Assembly (NCBI GenBank): GCA_900538305.1
Contig: UPXY01000005.1
Span: 1 to 64,000, forward strand
Reading direction: 5' to 3'
DNA: 64,000 nt
From: an uncultured Collinsella sp.
GTDB taxonomy: Bacteria; Actinomycetota; Coriobacteriia; Coriobacteriales; Coriobacteriaceae
Shown: in pieces, positions 51,528 through 59,605 of the stretch
How positions within the stretch are numbered: the stretch's first letter is position 1
Layout: the number at the start of each line of letters is the position of its first letter
Program-made: the position numbers and the translations under genes
Notes under the pieces: model-generated
Told to the model about the DNA's origin: nothing
The model's database searches: none
Seen by the model: only the letters and a program-made list of their open reading frames with translations

Positions 51528-52715
51528 ATGGCCGAGGTGAATCTGAAGCATATCGAGAAGGTGTATCCGCACGCGGGCGGCAAGAAGCCCGCACCCAAGA
51601 AGCACGATGGCGAGAAGAAAGGGCCGAACCTCAAGGTGACGGACGAGGGCGTCGTCGCCGTTGAGGATTTCAACCTCGATATCGCCGATCACGAGTTCGT
51701 CGTGCTCGTGGGTCCTTCGGGCTGCGGCAAGTCGACGACGCTGCGCATGGTGGCCGGCCTTGAAGAGATCACCCGCGGCGAGCTTTACATCGACGGCAAG
51801 CTCATGAACGACGTGGCCCCCAAGGATCGCGACATCGCCATGGTCTTTCAGAGCTACGCGCTGTACCCGCACATGACGGTGCGCGACAACATGGCGTTTC
51901 CGCTGAAGCTCCGCAAGGTGGGCAAGGAGGAGCGCTATAAGAAGGTCGAGGAGGCCGCGCAAATCCTCGGCATCACGCAGTACCTCGACCGCAAGCCCAA
52001 GGAGCTATCCGGTGGCCAGCGTCAGCGCGTGGCGATCGGTCGCGCCATCGTACGCGAACCCAAGGTGCTGCTCATGGACGAGCCGCTCTCGAACCTCGAC
52101 GCGAAGCTTCGCAACCAGATGCGCGCCGAGATTATCAAGCTGCGCGATCGCATCGACACCACGTTCATGTACGTTACGCACGATCAGACCGAGGCCATGA
52201 CCCTGGGCGACCGCATCGTCGTCATGAAGGATGGCATGGTCCAGCAGATCGGCACGCCGCAAGAGGTTTACAACCATCCGTCGAACCTCTTCGTGGCTGG
52301 GTTCATCGGCACGCCGCAGATGAACTTCTACGATGCCGAGCTCGTGCGCGAGGGCGACGCCTACACCGTGCGTATCGGCGATGCGATCATCACGCCGTCG
52401 TCCGAGAAGCAGGCCGCGCTCGCCGCGAAGGGCGTTGGCTCGCAGTCCATCACGCTCGGCGTGCGTCCCGAGGACATCTCGCTCACCGACGAGGCCGAGA
52501 ACGTGCTTACCGGCACCGTCGACGTGACCGAGATGATGGGTAGCTCGATCAACCTGCACGTGAGCGTGTACGGCCACGATAGCATCATCGTCGCGCAGAC
52601 GACGAGCCTCGAGGGCAAGCCGCTCGTGCTGAGCCCCGGCGAGCAGATTTCGTTCTCCTTCGGCGGCGGCGCGCTGCACTTCTTCAGCAAGGAGACCGAC
52701 GAGAACCTGGAGTAG
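51528..52715 (+). CDS. ABC sugar importer ATPase (MalK/MsmK/UgpC type)
   Basis: A 395-residue ATPase. Walker A is GPSGCGKST, the Q-loop VFQSYALYPHMTV, the signature LSGGQRQRVAIGRAI, Walker B VLLMDEPLSNLDAK and the switch histidine in YVTHDQTEA. A C-terminal OB/TOBE regulatory domain follows (ITLGVRPEDISL). An unusual Lys/Pro/Gly-rich insertion, residues about 14-36 (GGKKPAPKKHDGEKKGPNL), splits the first strand from VVAVEDFNLDI. It is encoded last in the maltodextrin operon. Related ATPases often serve several importers. The start is at 51528 after GAGGAGG. Confidence 0.95.
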   Translation: MAEVNLKHIEKVYPHAGGKKPAPKKHDGEKKGPNLKVTDEGVVAVEDFNLDIADHEFVVLVGPSGCGKSTTLRMVAGLEEITRGELYIDGKLMNDVAPKDRDIAMVFQSYALYPHMTVRDNMAFPLKLRKVGKEERYKKVEEAAQILGITQYLDRKPKELSGGQRQRVAIGRAIVREPKVLLMDEPLSNLDAKLRNQMRAEIIKLRDRIDTTFMYVTHDQTEAMTLGDRIVVMKDGMVQQIGTPQEVYNHPSNLFVAGFIGTPQMNFYDAELVREGDAYTVRIGDAIITPSSEKQAALAAKGVGSQSITLGVRPEDISLTDEAENVLTGTVDVTEMMGSSINLHVSVYGHDSIIVAQTTSLEGKPLVLSPGEQISFSFGGGALHFFSKETDENLE

Positions 52716-52719
52716 GCAC

Positions 52720-52751
52720 GTGTAAAATTACCCCAGGGGTTATTTTACATG
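52720..52751. repeat. CCCCAGGGG-core palindrome family, copy 3
   Basis: GTGTAAAATTACCCC is followed by AGGGGTTATTTTACATG, a near-perfect palindrome five bases after the ATPase stop. It belongs to the family at 24851, 55006, 56760 and 59482. Confidence 0.85.
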
Positions 52752-52841
52752 GGCATCGCGCTGGGTGGTGACTGCCTGCGCGTATTGAACATAGGTGTTC
52801 CGGGCGCGCGGACGACGCTTGCCCGTTCCTTCCTCCGTGCT

Positions 52842-52883
52842 GGGAGGCCCCGTTCGCGGTGATGGCCGTGGGCGGGGCCTTCC
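52842..52883. terminator. GC-rich hairpin between convergent genes
   Basis: GGGAGGCCCCG (52842-52852) pairs with CGGGGCCTTCC (52873-52883) apart from a one-base bulge. It probably terminates transcription between the ABC operon and the convergent TetR gene. Confidence 0.5.
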
Positions 52884-52937
52884 GCTGTATACGTTAGCCG
52901 TCCGGGCTGTGCCGCACGCTGTTCGGATGCCGGGGCG

Positions 52938-53579
52938 TTAGGCAGTGTAATGTGCGAGGCACATGCCGATGAATTCGCGCATCTCGGAACGGAAATCGAT
53001 TGCGGGGCGCGTGCGTCCGATCTGCTCGAGCGCTTGCGCGATGAGGGGGTTCTCCCAGCAACCACTTACGAGCCCCGTGGCGTGGTAATACACGTCAAGT
53101 AGCAGGCGCTCGACATCGCTCACTTTGATGTTAAGGATGCGGGGCAGGCGCTTCGCCATGGCGTCGACGTTTCGGTAGTAACCTTGCTTGAAGGCGGCGA
53201 GGCGCTCGACCGTCACATTCGTCTCGATGATGGTGGAAAGCAGGTCGCCCAAGCGGAAGTATTCCTGGTGCGCGTTGGCGATGCCCGCCCACACCTCCGT
53301 GACGGTAGCCTCCGAGAAGCCGCAGCCCTCGGGCAGGGCGGCAAACAGGGCGTCGAAGTATTCCGTGCATGCATCGCTCGCGAGCAGCAGGAAGATCTCT
53401 TCCTTCGTGCTCACGTACTTATAGAGGTTGGCTCGCGACCAACCGAGCTCGTCGGCGATGGTGGTGAGCGTGATCTCGTGATACGGCCGCGTGGCGAATT
53501 GTTTGCGTGCGACCGCCTTGACCTCAGCCAGGCGCTGGGCTTTCTGCTCCTCACTTCGAGCGCGAATGAATTCCGACAT
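52938..53579 (-). CDS. TetR-family transcriptional regulator
   Basis: A 213-residue regulator with a TetR helix-turn-helix: AEVKAVARKQFATRPYHEITLTTIADELGWSRANLYKYVSTKEEIF at residues about 17-63. The C-terminal ligand domain is helical with no family clue. It is divergent from the alcohol dehydrogenase operon and probably controls it through repeats in the shared 239-base region. A start at 53579 with GGAAAGG upstream is well supported. Confidence 0.93.
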   Translation of the reverse strand: MSEFIRARSEEQKAQRLAEVKAVARKQFATRPYHEITLTTIADELGWSRANLYKYVSTKEEIFLLLASDACTEYFDALFAALPEGCGFSEATVTEVWAGIANAHQEYFRLGDLLSTIIETNVTVERLAAFKQGYYRNVDAMAKRLPRILNIKVSDVERLLLDVYYHATGLVSGCWENPLIAQALEQIGRTRPAIDFRSEMREFIGMCLAHYTA

Positions 53580-53671
53580 GACCTTCCACCTTTCCAGATA
53601 GTTTGCACTATACCAGAGGTAACGTCGTTCGCGAAAATCTCTATGTAGATAACGTTTTGAAAATAAATAAC

Positions 53672-53700
53672 TTTACAAGTAACATAACGTCGCTTATAGT
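53672..53700 (+). promoter_or_regulatory. Sigma-70-type promoter of the alcohol dehydrogenase operon
   Basis: TTTACA (53672-53677) and TATAGT (53695-53700) are separated by exactly 17 bases. The region is AT-rich amid GC-rich genes. The -10 is overlapped by one copy of the AACGTYGCTTAT repeat. Confidence 0.7.
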
Positions 53701-53731
53701 GAGCGTTGTCAAGTGACGCAACGTTGCTTAT
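53686..53731. promoter_or_regulatory. Candidate TetR-family operator (direct repeat)
   Basis: AACGTCGCTTAT (53686-53697) recurs as AACGTTGCTTAT (53720-53731), 34 bases apart. The second copy contains the palindrome GCAACGTTGC (53718-53727). Binding at the first copy would cover the -10 element and repress the operon. Confidence 0.5.
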
Positions 53732-53818
53732 TCGCCTGGAATGCAATCTGCCGTAACGCTTCGAGGCAAAACGGCGGCTGCGGCCACCGATAGCAACCAA
53801 CCGTAGAAAGGACATGCG

Positions 53819-55000
53819 ATGCTCGGCAATTTCACGTACCAGAACCCCACCAAGCTCATCTTCGGCACGGATGCCATGGCCATGCTTGCAGACGAGCTCA
53901 AGCAGTACGGCCCGGTGGTGCAGCTCGTGTACGGCGGCGGCTCCATCAAGAAGAACGGCATCTACGACCAGGTCACCGCCGCGCTCGAGGCGGCCGGCAA
54001 GACCGTCGTGGAGGACGGCGGCGTCATGCCGAACCCCACGGTCGAGAAGCTCTACGAGGGCGTGCGCATCGCGCGCGAGAACCACGTCGACTTCATCCTT
54101 GCCGTGGGTGGTGGGTCCTGCATCGACTACGCTAAGGGCGTGGCAGTCTCGGTGAATCTGCCCGAAGACGTCGACCCGTGGCAGAAGTACTGGGTGGACT
54201 TCGATGAGCCGGCGGCTGACCTCGACATCATTCCCGTGGGTTCGGTCCTTACGATGGTGGGCACGGGTTCGGAGATGAACTGCGGCTCGGTCATCACCAA
54301 CCATGAGGCGAGGATGAAGGTGGGGCACGTCTTCGCGAACGAGCAGGTGTTCCCCAAGTTCGCCGTGTTGGATCCCGAATTCACCTACACGCTGCCGAAG
54401 TACCAGATGGTCGCTGGCATCTTCGACATCATAAACCATATCACCGAGCAGTATTTCTCGGGTGAGGACGATAACACGAGCGACTACCTCTCCGAGGGGC
54501 TCATGCGCTCGCTTGTGCGCGCGAGCCGCGCCGCCGTGGAGGATCCGCGGGACTACGAGGCTCGCTCGAACATCATGTGGTGCGCCACATGGGCGCTCAA
54601 CACGCTCGTGGCCTGCGGGAAGACCATGGACTGGGAGGTGCACATGCTCGGCCAGGCGGTGGGCGCGCACACAGACGCCACGCACGGCATGACGCTCGCT
54701 GCGGTGGCGCTGCCGTACTACCGTCTCATCATGCCCTATGGCACGGCGAAGTTCGCACGCTTCGCGGTGAACGTGTGGGGGATCGACCCCGAGGGCAAGA
54801 GTGAAGAGGAGCTCGCGTCGGCCGGCCTCGATGCCATGGAGACGTGGATGCGCGAGATCGGTTGCGTGATGACGACCGGCGAGCTGGGCGTGACGGAGGG
54901 CATGCTCGAAGGTATCGCCGACAGCACCCTGATCATGCAGGGCGGTTACCACGTGCTCACTCGCGAGGAGGTCATCGAGATCCTGCGCGCCAGCCTGTAG
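53819..55000 (+). CDS. Iron-containing alcohol dehydrogenase (butanol dehydrogenase-like)
   Basis: A 393-residue group III alcohol dehydrogenase that reduces aldehydes to alcohols with NAD(P)H. NAD-binding motif VGGGSCIDYAKG and metal ligands in FDIINHITEQYF and GQAVGAHTDATHGMTLA (His residues) are seen, with the Asp ligand region GTGSEMN upstream. The sequence MLGNFTYQNPTKLIFG is the classic butanol-dehydrogenase start. First gene of a redox cluster (flavodoxin, CMD, cupin, aldo/keto reductase follow), divergent from TetR. AGAAAGGA precedes the start. Confidence 0.94.
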   Translation: MLGNFTYQNPTKLIFGTDAMAMLADELKQYGPVVQLVYGGGSIKKNGIYDQVTAALEAAGKTVVEDGGVMPNPTVEKLYEGVRIARENHVDFILAVGGGSCIDYAKGVAVSVNLPEDVDPWQKYWVDFDEPAADLDIIPVGSVLTMVGTGSEMNCGSVITNHEARMKVGHVFANEQVFPKFAVLDPEFTYTLPKYQMVAGIFDIINHITEQYFSGEDDNTSDYLSEGLMRSLVRASRAAVEDPRDYEARSNIMWCATWALNTLVACGKTMDWEVHMLGQAVGAHTDATHGMTLAAVALPYYRLIMPYGTAKFARFAVNVWGIDPEGKSEEELASAGLDAMETWMREIGCVMTTGELGVTEGMLEGIADSTLIMQGGYHVLTREEVIEILRASL

Positions 55001-55005
55001 GGTAG

Positions 55006-55036
55006 ATGTTGCATAACCCCAGGGGTATTTTTACAT
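55006..55036. repeat. CCCCAGGGG-core palindrome family, copy 4
   Basis: ATGTTGCATAACCCC is followed by AGGGGTATTTTTACAT, placed between the dehydrogenase and flavodoxin genes on the same strand. Within an operon this copy might stabilise or process mRNA rather than end it. Confidence 0.85.
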
Positions 55037-55049
55037 TAGGGAGGAACGT

Positions 55050-55514
55050 ATGACGAAAACGTTAGTGGCATTTTTCTCGGCAAGTGGCGTGACGGCGCGG
55101 GTTGCGCGCGTGATCGCTGAAGCAACGGGCGGAGACCTGTTCGAAATCGCACCGGCAGAGTCCTACACGGCGGCGGACCTTGACTGGACGAACAAGCGCA
55201 GCCGCAGCTCGCTTGAGATGGAAGATAGCGCCTGCCGACCCGGGATCGCGGATGCCGTCGCAGATATGGATGACTACGACACCGTGTTTCTTGGCTTCCC
55301 CGTCTGGTGGTACGTGGAGCCGCGCATCGTGGATACGTTTCTCGAGGCGCACGACTTCACCGGCAAGACAGTGATTCCGTTTGCGACGTCGGGCGGCAGC
55401 GGTATCGGCCGCGCGGAACGCCGTATGATGAGCGTGTGCCCCGAAGCCGCATGGAAGCCGGGCGTACTGCTCAACGGCGTTGACGCAGCAGCGTGGGCGA
55501 AAAGCGTCGAGTAG
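55050..55514 (+). CDS. Flavodoxin
   Basis: A 154-residue flavodoxin-fold electron carrier or FMN-dependent enzyme. KTLVAFFSASGVTARVARVIAEATGGDLFEI replaces the usual T/SxTGxT phosphate loop with SASGVT. VFLGFPVWWYVEPRIVDTFLE and IPFATSGGSGIGRAE are the remaining FMN-loop regions. It resembles the flavodoxin_4 type found with aldo/keto reductases and quinone reductases. A GGGAGGAA site lies just upstream, inside the tail of the palindrome. Confidence 0.9.
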   Translation: MTKTLVAFFSASGVTARVARVIAEATGGDLFEIAPAESYTAADLDWTNKRSRSSLEMEDSACRPGIADAVADMDDYDTVFLGFPVWWYVEPRIVDTFLEAHDFTGKTVIPFATSGGSGIGRAERRMMSVCPEAAWKPGVLLNGVDAAAWAKSVE

Positions 55515-55567
55515 GTTTTTCGGCATCTGATACTGAAGCTATCATTTTGCGGATGAAGGGAACCATG

Positions 55568-56296
55568 ATGGAAGAGAAGGCTTTTGCCTGCGGCATGGAG
55601 GCGCTCGCGGCGACGGACCCGGAGTTTGCCGAACGGTTCGCGTTCTTCGCGGGTAAGGAAGTGCCGGGCGAGGAGGCGGCCGTGTTGCCTGATCGTGAGC
55701 GCTGCTTGGCGGTTCTCGCGGCACTATTGGGCTGTCAGGGCGTGGACGAGTTCCGCGCCATGCTTCCCGAGGTACTTGATGCGGCGCTTTCGCCTATCGA
55801 GGTGAAGGAGGTCGTCTACCAGGCATGTGCGTACCTTGGCATCGGGCGCGTGCGACCGTTTCTCGATGTGACGAACGAGGTGCTCACGGCACGTGGTGTG
55901 GAGCTACCGCTGCAAGCGCAGGGCACGACGACGCTTGAGACGCGCTGTGCCGCCGGCAACCAGAAGCAGATTGACTACTTTGGCGAGGGAATGCGCGAGA
56001 GTTGGCTCAACGGCCCTGTCGAGCGCGCGACCGTTAACCGCTGGCTTGCGGAGAACTGCTTCGGCGATTACTACACGCGTGGCGGCTTGTCCGACCTTGA
56101 CCGCGAGATGGTCACCTTCTGCTATATCGTGGCGCAGGGCGGCTGCGAGCCGCAGGCCACAGCACATGCGAACGGCAATATGAACCTCGGTCGCACGAAG
56201 GATTTCATGTACCGAGTGGTTATGCAGATTCTGCCCTATATTGGCTATCCGCGCAGCCTGAACGCTCTCGTCTGCATCGATAACGCCATGGGTTAA
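55568..56296 (+). CDS. Carboxymuconolactone decarboxylase-family protein (two CMD domains)
   Basis: A 242-residue protein made of two CMD-like helical repeats: the first around LSPIEVKEVVYQACAYLGIGRVRPF, the second around LSDLDREMVTFCYIVAQGGCEPQATAHANGNMNLG. The redox-active CxxC of alkylhydroperoxidase-D types is not present; single cysteines remain in each repeat. Such proteins accompany flavodoxin, cupin and aldo/keto reductase genes in many anaerobes, but their reaction is unknown. The start at 55568 has AAGGGA in best spacing; ATGs at 55553 and 55565 are alternatives. Confidence 0.85.
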   Translation: MEEKAFACGMEALAATDPEFAERFAFFAGKEVPGEEAAVLPDRERCLAVLAALLGCQGVDEFRAMLPEVLDAALSPIEVKEVVYQACAYLGIGRVRPFLDVTNEVLTARGVELPLQAQGTTTLETRCAAGNQKQIDYFGEGMRESWLNGPVERATVNRWLAENCFGDYYTRGGLSDLDREMVTFCYIVAQGGCEPQATAHANGNMNLGRTKDFMYRVVMQILPYIGYPRSLNALVCIDNAMG

Positions 56297-56338
56297 TGGA
56301 GACGGGTTCATTTCAACCCAGTTTGGAAGGAGGATATC

Positions 56339-56758
56339 ATGGCAGAGAATACAGATTTCACCCCCATGTTCGGCATGGGCGAGCCCAATGAGGCATTCGC
56401 CCGGTACTTCGTCGGGAACTCGTACCTCAACCCCCTGACCAGCGCTGCAGAATGCGGCGTGGGGCTCTCGAACGTCACGTTCGAGCCGGGGTGCCGCAAC
56501 AACTGGCATGCCCACCACGCCGACAAAGGCGGCGGGCAGATTCTCATCGTGACTGACGGTCGCGGTTGGTACCAGGAGTGGGGGGAAGACCCGCAGGAAC
56601 TCACGCCGGGCACCGTCGTGGTGATTCCCGCCGGCGTGAAGCATTGGCATGGTGCCGCATGCGACAGCTGGATGAGCCATATAGCCTTCGAAGCGCCGGG
56701 CGAGAACTGCAGCAACGAGTGGCTCGAGCCGGTCACGGACGAGCAATTTCCAGCATAA
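56339..56758 (+). CDS. Cupin-domain protein
   Basis: A 139-residue single-domain cupin. Motif 1 is NNWHAHHADKGGGQILIVTDGRGWYQEWG and motif 2 is GTVVVIPAGVKHWHGAA, giving three to four histidine ligands for a metal. It is the type regularly paired with CMD proteins. GGAAGGAGG precedes the start. It lies 42 bases after the CMD gene and just before palindrome copy 5. Confidence 0.9.
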   Translation: MAENTDFTPMFGMGEPNEAFARYFVGNSYLNPLTSAAECGVGLSNVTFEPGCRNNWHAHHADKGGGQILIVTDGRGWYQEWGEDPQELTPGTVVVIPAGVKHWHGAACDSWMSHIAFEAPGENCSNEWLEPVTDEQFPA

Positions 56759-56759
56759 G

Positions 56760-56791
56760 CATGTTAAAAACCCCTGGGGTATTTTTACATG
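56760..56791. repeat. CCCCAGGGG-core palindrome family, copy 5
   Basis: CATGTTAAAAACCCC is followed by TGGGGTATTTTTACATG. It fills nearly the whole gap between the cupin and aldo/keto reductase genes. Its last ATG is an alternative start of the next gene. Confidence 0.85.
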
Positions 56792-56803
56792 AAAGGGATG
56801 AAC

Positions 56804-57829
56804 ATGGCGGATAGGCGGTACACGACTCTCGGCCATTCAGGCATTACGATCCCGCGCCTGTGTTTGGGCGGTATGAGTTTCGGTAAGCCCTCGGCGGATT
56901 TCCATCAGTGGACGATCGGCCTGGAAGAGACCCGATCCGTCGTCAAGCGCGCGTTCGAGCTCGGCGTGAACTTCATCGACACGGCGAACTGCTATGCGCA
57001 TGGTACGAGCGAGGAGTATATCGGTGCTGCCTTGCGCGACCTTGGCATCCCGCGTGATGAGGTGGTGCTCGCCAGCAAGGTCTTCTTCAACGAGGGTGGT
57101 CTCTCGCGCGAGGCGATCAATCGCGAGATCGACGGCACGCTCGCGCGCCTGGGCACGGACTACCTCGACCTCTATATCATCCATCGCTTTGATTACAACA
57201 CACCCATCGAGGAGACCATGGAGGCGCTTGACGCCCTCGTCCGCGCCGGCAAGGTGCGCGTCCTCGGTGCAAGCGCGATGTACGCCTACCAGCTCCACAA
57301 CATGCAGGTCGTAGCCGAGCAGAATGGCTGGACGCAGTTCACAAGTATGCAGTGCCACTACAATCTGCTCTATCGCGAGGACGAGCGCGAGATGATTCCC
57401 GTCTGCCGTCAGTTTGACATGGCGCTCACGCCGTACAGCCCGCTTGCCTCGGGGCACTTGTGTCGTCCCACCTGGGACTCCGCGTCCAAGCGTTCGACGA
57501 CCGACGCCACGATGCGCAACAAGTACGACGCTGCGGAGCCCCAGGACATGCCTATCGTCGGGCGCGTGGCCGAGCTGGCCGAGCACCATGGCGTCCCCAT
57601 GTCGCACATCGCGCTCGCCTGGCATTGGGCGCGCGGCGTTGAGGCGCCGATCGTGGGTTGTTCCAAGCCTGAGCGCGTAGATGATGCCGTGGCGGCGCTT
57701 GACGTGGCGCTCACGCCGGAGGAGATCGACTACCTCGAGGAGCCGTACGCCGCGCATGAGCTCGTGGGTCCGGCGGCTCGCCCGGGCGAGAAGCCGCTTG
57801 CGGGCACCACGAATCCCAACGCAAAGTAA
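56804..57829 (+). CDS. Aldo/keto reductase
   Basis: A 341-residue aldo/keto reductase of the YajO/Tas type without an iron-sulfur domain. Catalytic residues appear in FIDTANCYAHGTSEEYIG (Asp and Tyr), VLASKVF (Lys) and YIIHRFDYN (His). NADPH-binding VGCSKPERVDDAV is near the C terminus. An AAAGGGA site gives the start at 56804; the ATGs at 56789 and 56798 lie partly in the palindrome. It ends the TetR-associated redox operon. Confidence 0.93.
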   Translation: MADRRYTTLGHSGITIPRLCLGGMSFGKPSADFHQWTIGLEETRSVVKRAFELGVNFIDTANCYAHGTSEEYIGAALRDLGIPRDEVVLASKVFFNEGGLSREAINREIDGTLARLGTDYLDLYIIHRFDYNTPIEETMEALDALVRAGKVRVLGASAMYAYQLHNMQVVAEQNGWTQFTSMQCHYNLLYREDEREMIPVCRQFDMALTPYSPLASGHLCRPTWDSASKRSTTDATMRNKYDAAEPQDMPIVGRVAELAEHHGVPMSHIALAWHWARGVEAPIVGCSKPERVDDAVAALDVALTPEEIDYLEEPYAAHELVGPAARPGEKPLAGTTNPNAK

Positions 57830-58028
57830 TCTTTTCGCAGGAGATTCTCGCACGGCATCATGGTTAGGGATTATCGGCGGCGTGGAATCGGCGGGAAAGT
57901 GCCGTTCTTGTCAACGGTCGTCTTGCTCTGTGAACCTTCTGTCTTCGAGTCTTCTCAGTAACAATGCATTGACAATAATGATATATTCGTCAATTTGTTG
58001 ATCTGTTTTCGAGGAGAAGGAGGCTGCT

Positions 58029-59009
58029 ATGGCAGAAGAGCAGCGTCCACGCCGTCGTTGGGTGCATCGTGTGCTCATCGGAGCTGTGGCAGTGCTCATG
58101 GTGGCGTTCGTCGGCATCTCGTTATTTGCCGGTAACTATCTCGTCGATTACGCGCTCACGGTAAACAGCGACGGCACGCTTGGCTCCATGAACGGCGAGG
58201 CGTATTCCGGCGTGCAGGATACCGAGGCACAGCGCGCCTACGACGCATGGGTTGAAGGCCGGGAGCTCGACGAATGGACGATTGAAAGCGAAGACGGTCT
58301 CAACCTTTGGGCGCAGTACTATCCCGCAGAAGGGGAATCGCATCGCTATGTGCTCGCCGTCCATGGCTATACCGTCGATCACCGCGACATCGCGCCGGCG
58401 ATCGTGCCGTTCGTCGAAGCCGGTTACAACGTGCTCGCGCCCGACGAGCGCGGACGAGGCAACAGCGAAGGCGACTTCCTTTCCATGGGATATTTCGAGA
58501 AGCGCGACGTCGTAGCGTGGGCGAGCGAGATCGTGGCGCGCGAGGCTCAAGCGCAGATCGTGCTCTACGGCGAGAGCATGGGTGCGGCGACCGTGCTCAT
58601 GGCGGCAGGCGAGGACGACCTTACGGAAAGCGTTGTAGCGGTGGTCGAGGACTGCGGCTATACGAGTGCATACGCCATGTTCACCGATCAGCTCAAGGAG
58701 CGCTTCGGTCTGCCGGAGTTCCCGTTTTTGCCCGCGGCCGACCTCGTGTGCAGCGTGCGCTACGGATTCCGTTTCTCGGGCGCGGATGCAAAGGCGGCGC
58801 TTGCGTCCTGCGAGGTGCCCATCCTTTTCATCCATGGCGGTGCGGACGACTACGTGCCCACGTACATGGGGGAAGAGCTCTACGAGGCATATGAGGGCGA
58901 GAAGGAACTGCTGATCGTCGAGGGCGCGGGTCACGGAGCGAGTGCGGATGTGGATCCGGAGCTCTACTATCAGACGGTGTTTTCCTTCCTGGATCGCTAC
59001 ACAGCGTGA
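58029..59009 (+). CDS. Membrane-anchored alpha/beta hydrolase
   Basis: A 326-residue alpha/beta hydrolase with an N-terminal signal anchor (VLIGAVAVLMVAFVGISLFAG) after a basic start (RPRRRWVHR). The nucleophile elbow is YGESMGAA (Ser), the acid Asp is in HGGADDYVP and the His in GAGHGAS, giving a full triad. RGRGNSEGD is the conserved lid-proximal loop of the serine aminopeptidase S33/BAAT-like group. The domain should be extracytoplasmic. GAGGAGAAGGAGG precedes the start, and a small ATTGAC/GTCAAT dyad lies in the AT-rich upstream region. Confidence 0.9.
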   Translation: MAEEQRPRRRWVHRVLIGAVAVLMVAFVGISLFAGNYLVDYALTVNSDGTLGSMNGEAYSGVQDTEAQRAYDAWVEGRELDEWTIESEDGLNLWAQYYPAEGESHRYVLAVHGYTVDHRDIAPAIVPFVEAGYNVLAPDERGRGNSEGDFLSMGYFEKRDVVAWASEIVAREAQAQIVLYGESMGAATVLMAAGEDDLTESVVAVVEDCGYTSAYAMFTDQLKERFGLPEFPFLPAADLVCSVRYGFRFSGADAKAALASCEVPILFIHGGADDYVPTYMGEELYEAYEGEKELLIVEGAGHGASADVDPELYYQTVFSFLDRYTA

Positions 59010-59194
59010 TGCAGTTTTCGTATATGGCGTGTAGCCATGCGGTGCTGCGCAAAACGATGATCTCAATACCTGGTACCGATATTCAATTTCCCCGTATTCA
59101 ATAGTGAGGGCAGATTTACGTCGATCTGTCCGGGTGCGGGTTGGGTGTACGGGGTATAGTGGTAGCGATATTCATCGCGTGCGAGGAGTTATGC

Positions 59195-59476
59195 ATGCCG
59201 AAGAACAAGCAGAAGCGGGCGAAGCGGCCGAATGACCATGCCGAGGCAGCGGTGCCCGAGTCCAAGCCAGCACCTTCGATGCCCGCGTGGCTCCGGCGCG
59301 CGGCATGCTTCTTCGGGGCGCTCTTCTGCGCGTTCGGTGTTGTGTACTGTACGATGGTGCTGCTCGTGGGCGAAGGGTCGCCCGTCTTTATCGTCGCGAT
59401 TATCGTGTTCGCCGCCATGGCGGTGCATCTCGTGCGCGCCGGTCTCTCCGATGGCCGCTGGCGCGCAGGGCGGTAA
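59195..59476 (+). CDS. Small membrane protein, unknown
   Basis: A 93-residue protein with a basic N-terminal tail (MPKNKQKRAKRPNDHAE), two membrane helices (about residues 33-54 and 59-80) and a short basic end. GAGGAG lies upstream of the ATG at 59195. No family is recognised. The gene ends just before palindrome copy 6. Confidence 0.65.
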   Translation: MPKNKQKRAKRPNDHAEAAVPESKPAPSMPAWLRRAACFFGALFCAFGVVYCTMVLLVGEGSPVFIVAIIVFAAMAVHLVRAGLSDGRWRAGR

Positions 59477-59481
59477 CGCCG

Positions 59482-59514
59482 TATGTAACATTACCCCAGG
59501 GGCTTTTTAACATG
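59482..59514. repeat. CCCCAGGGG-core palindrome family, copy 6
   Basis: TATGTAACATTACCCC is followed by AGGGGCTTTTTAACATG, between the convergent small membrane protein and M18 peptidase genes. The halves match the 24851 copy at all but about three positions. Confidence 0.85.
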
Positions 59515-59605
59515 CGGGAGCCCCGGTTCTTCCATTCGCGCGCATTGCTGAAGGTGGTGCGCGGTAGGAAGACCCGGGGCTCCGTGCTGCAAACGTTGCT
59601 GCGGG

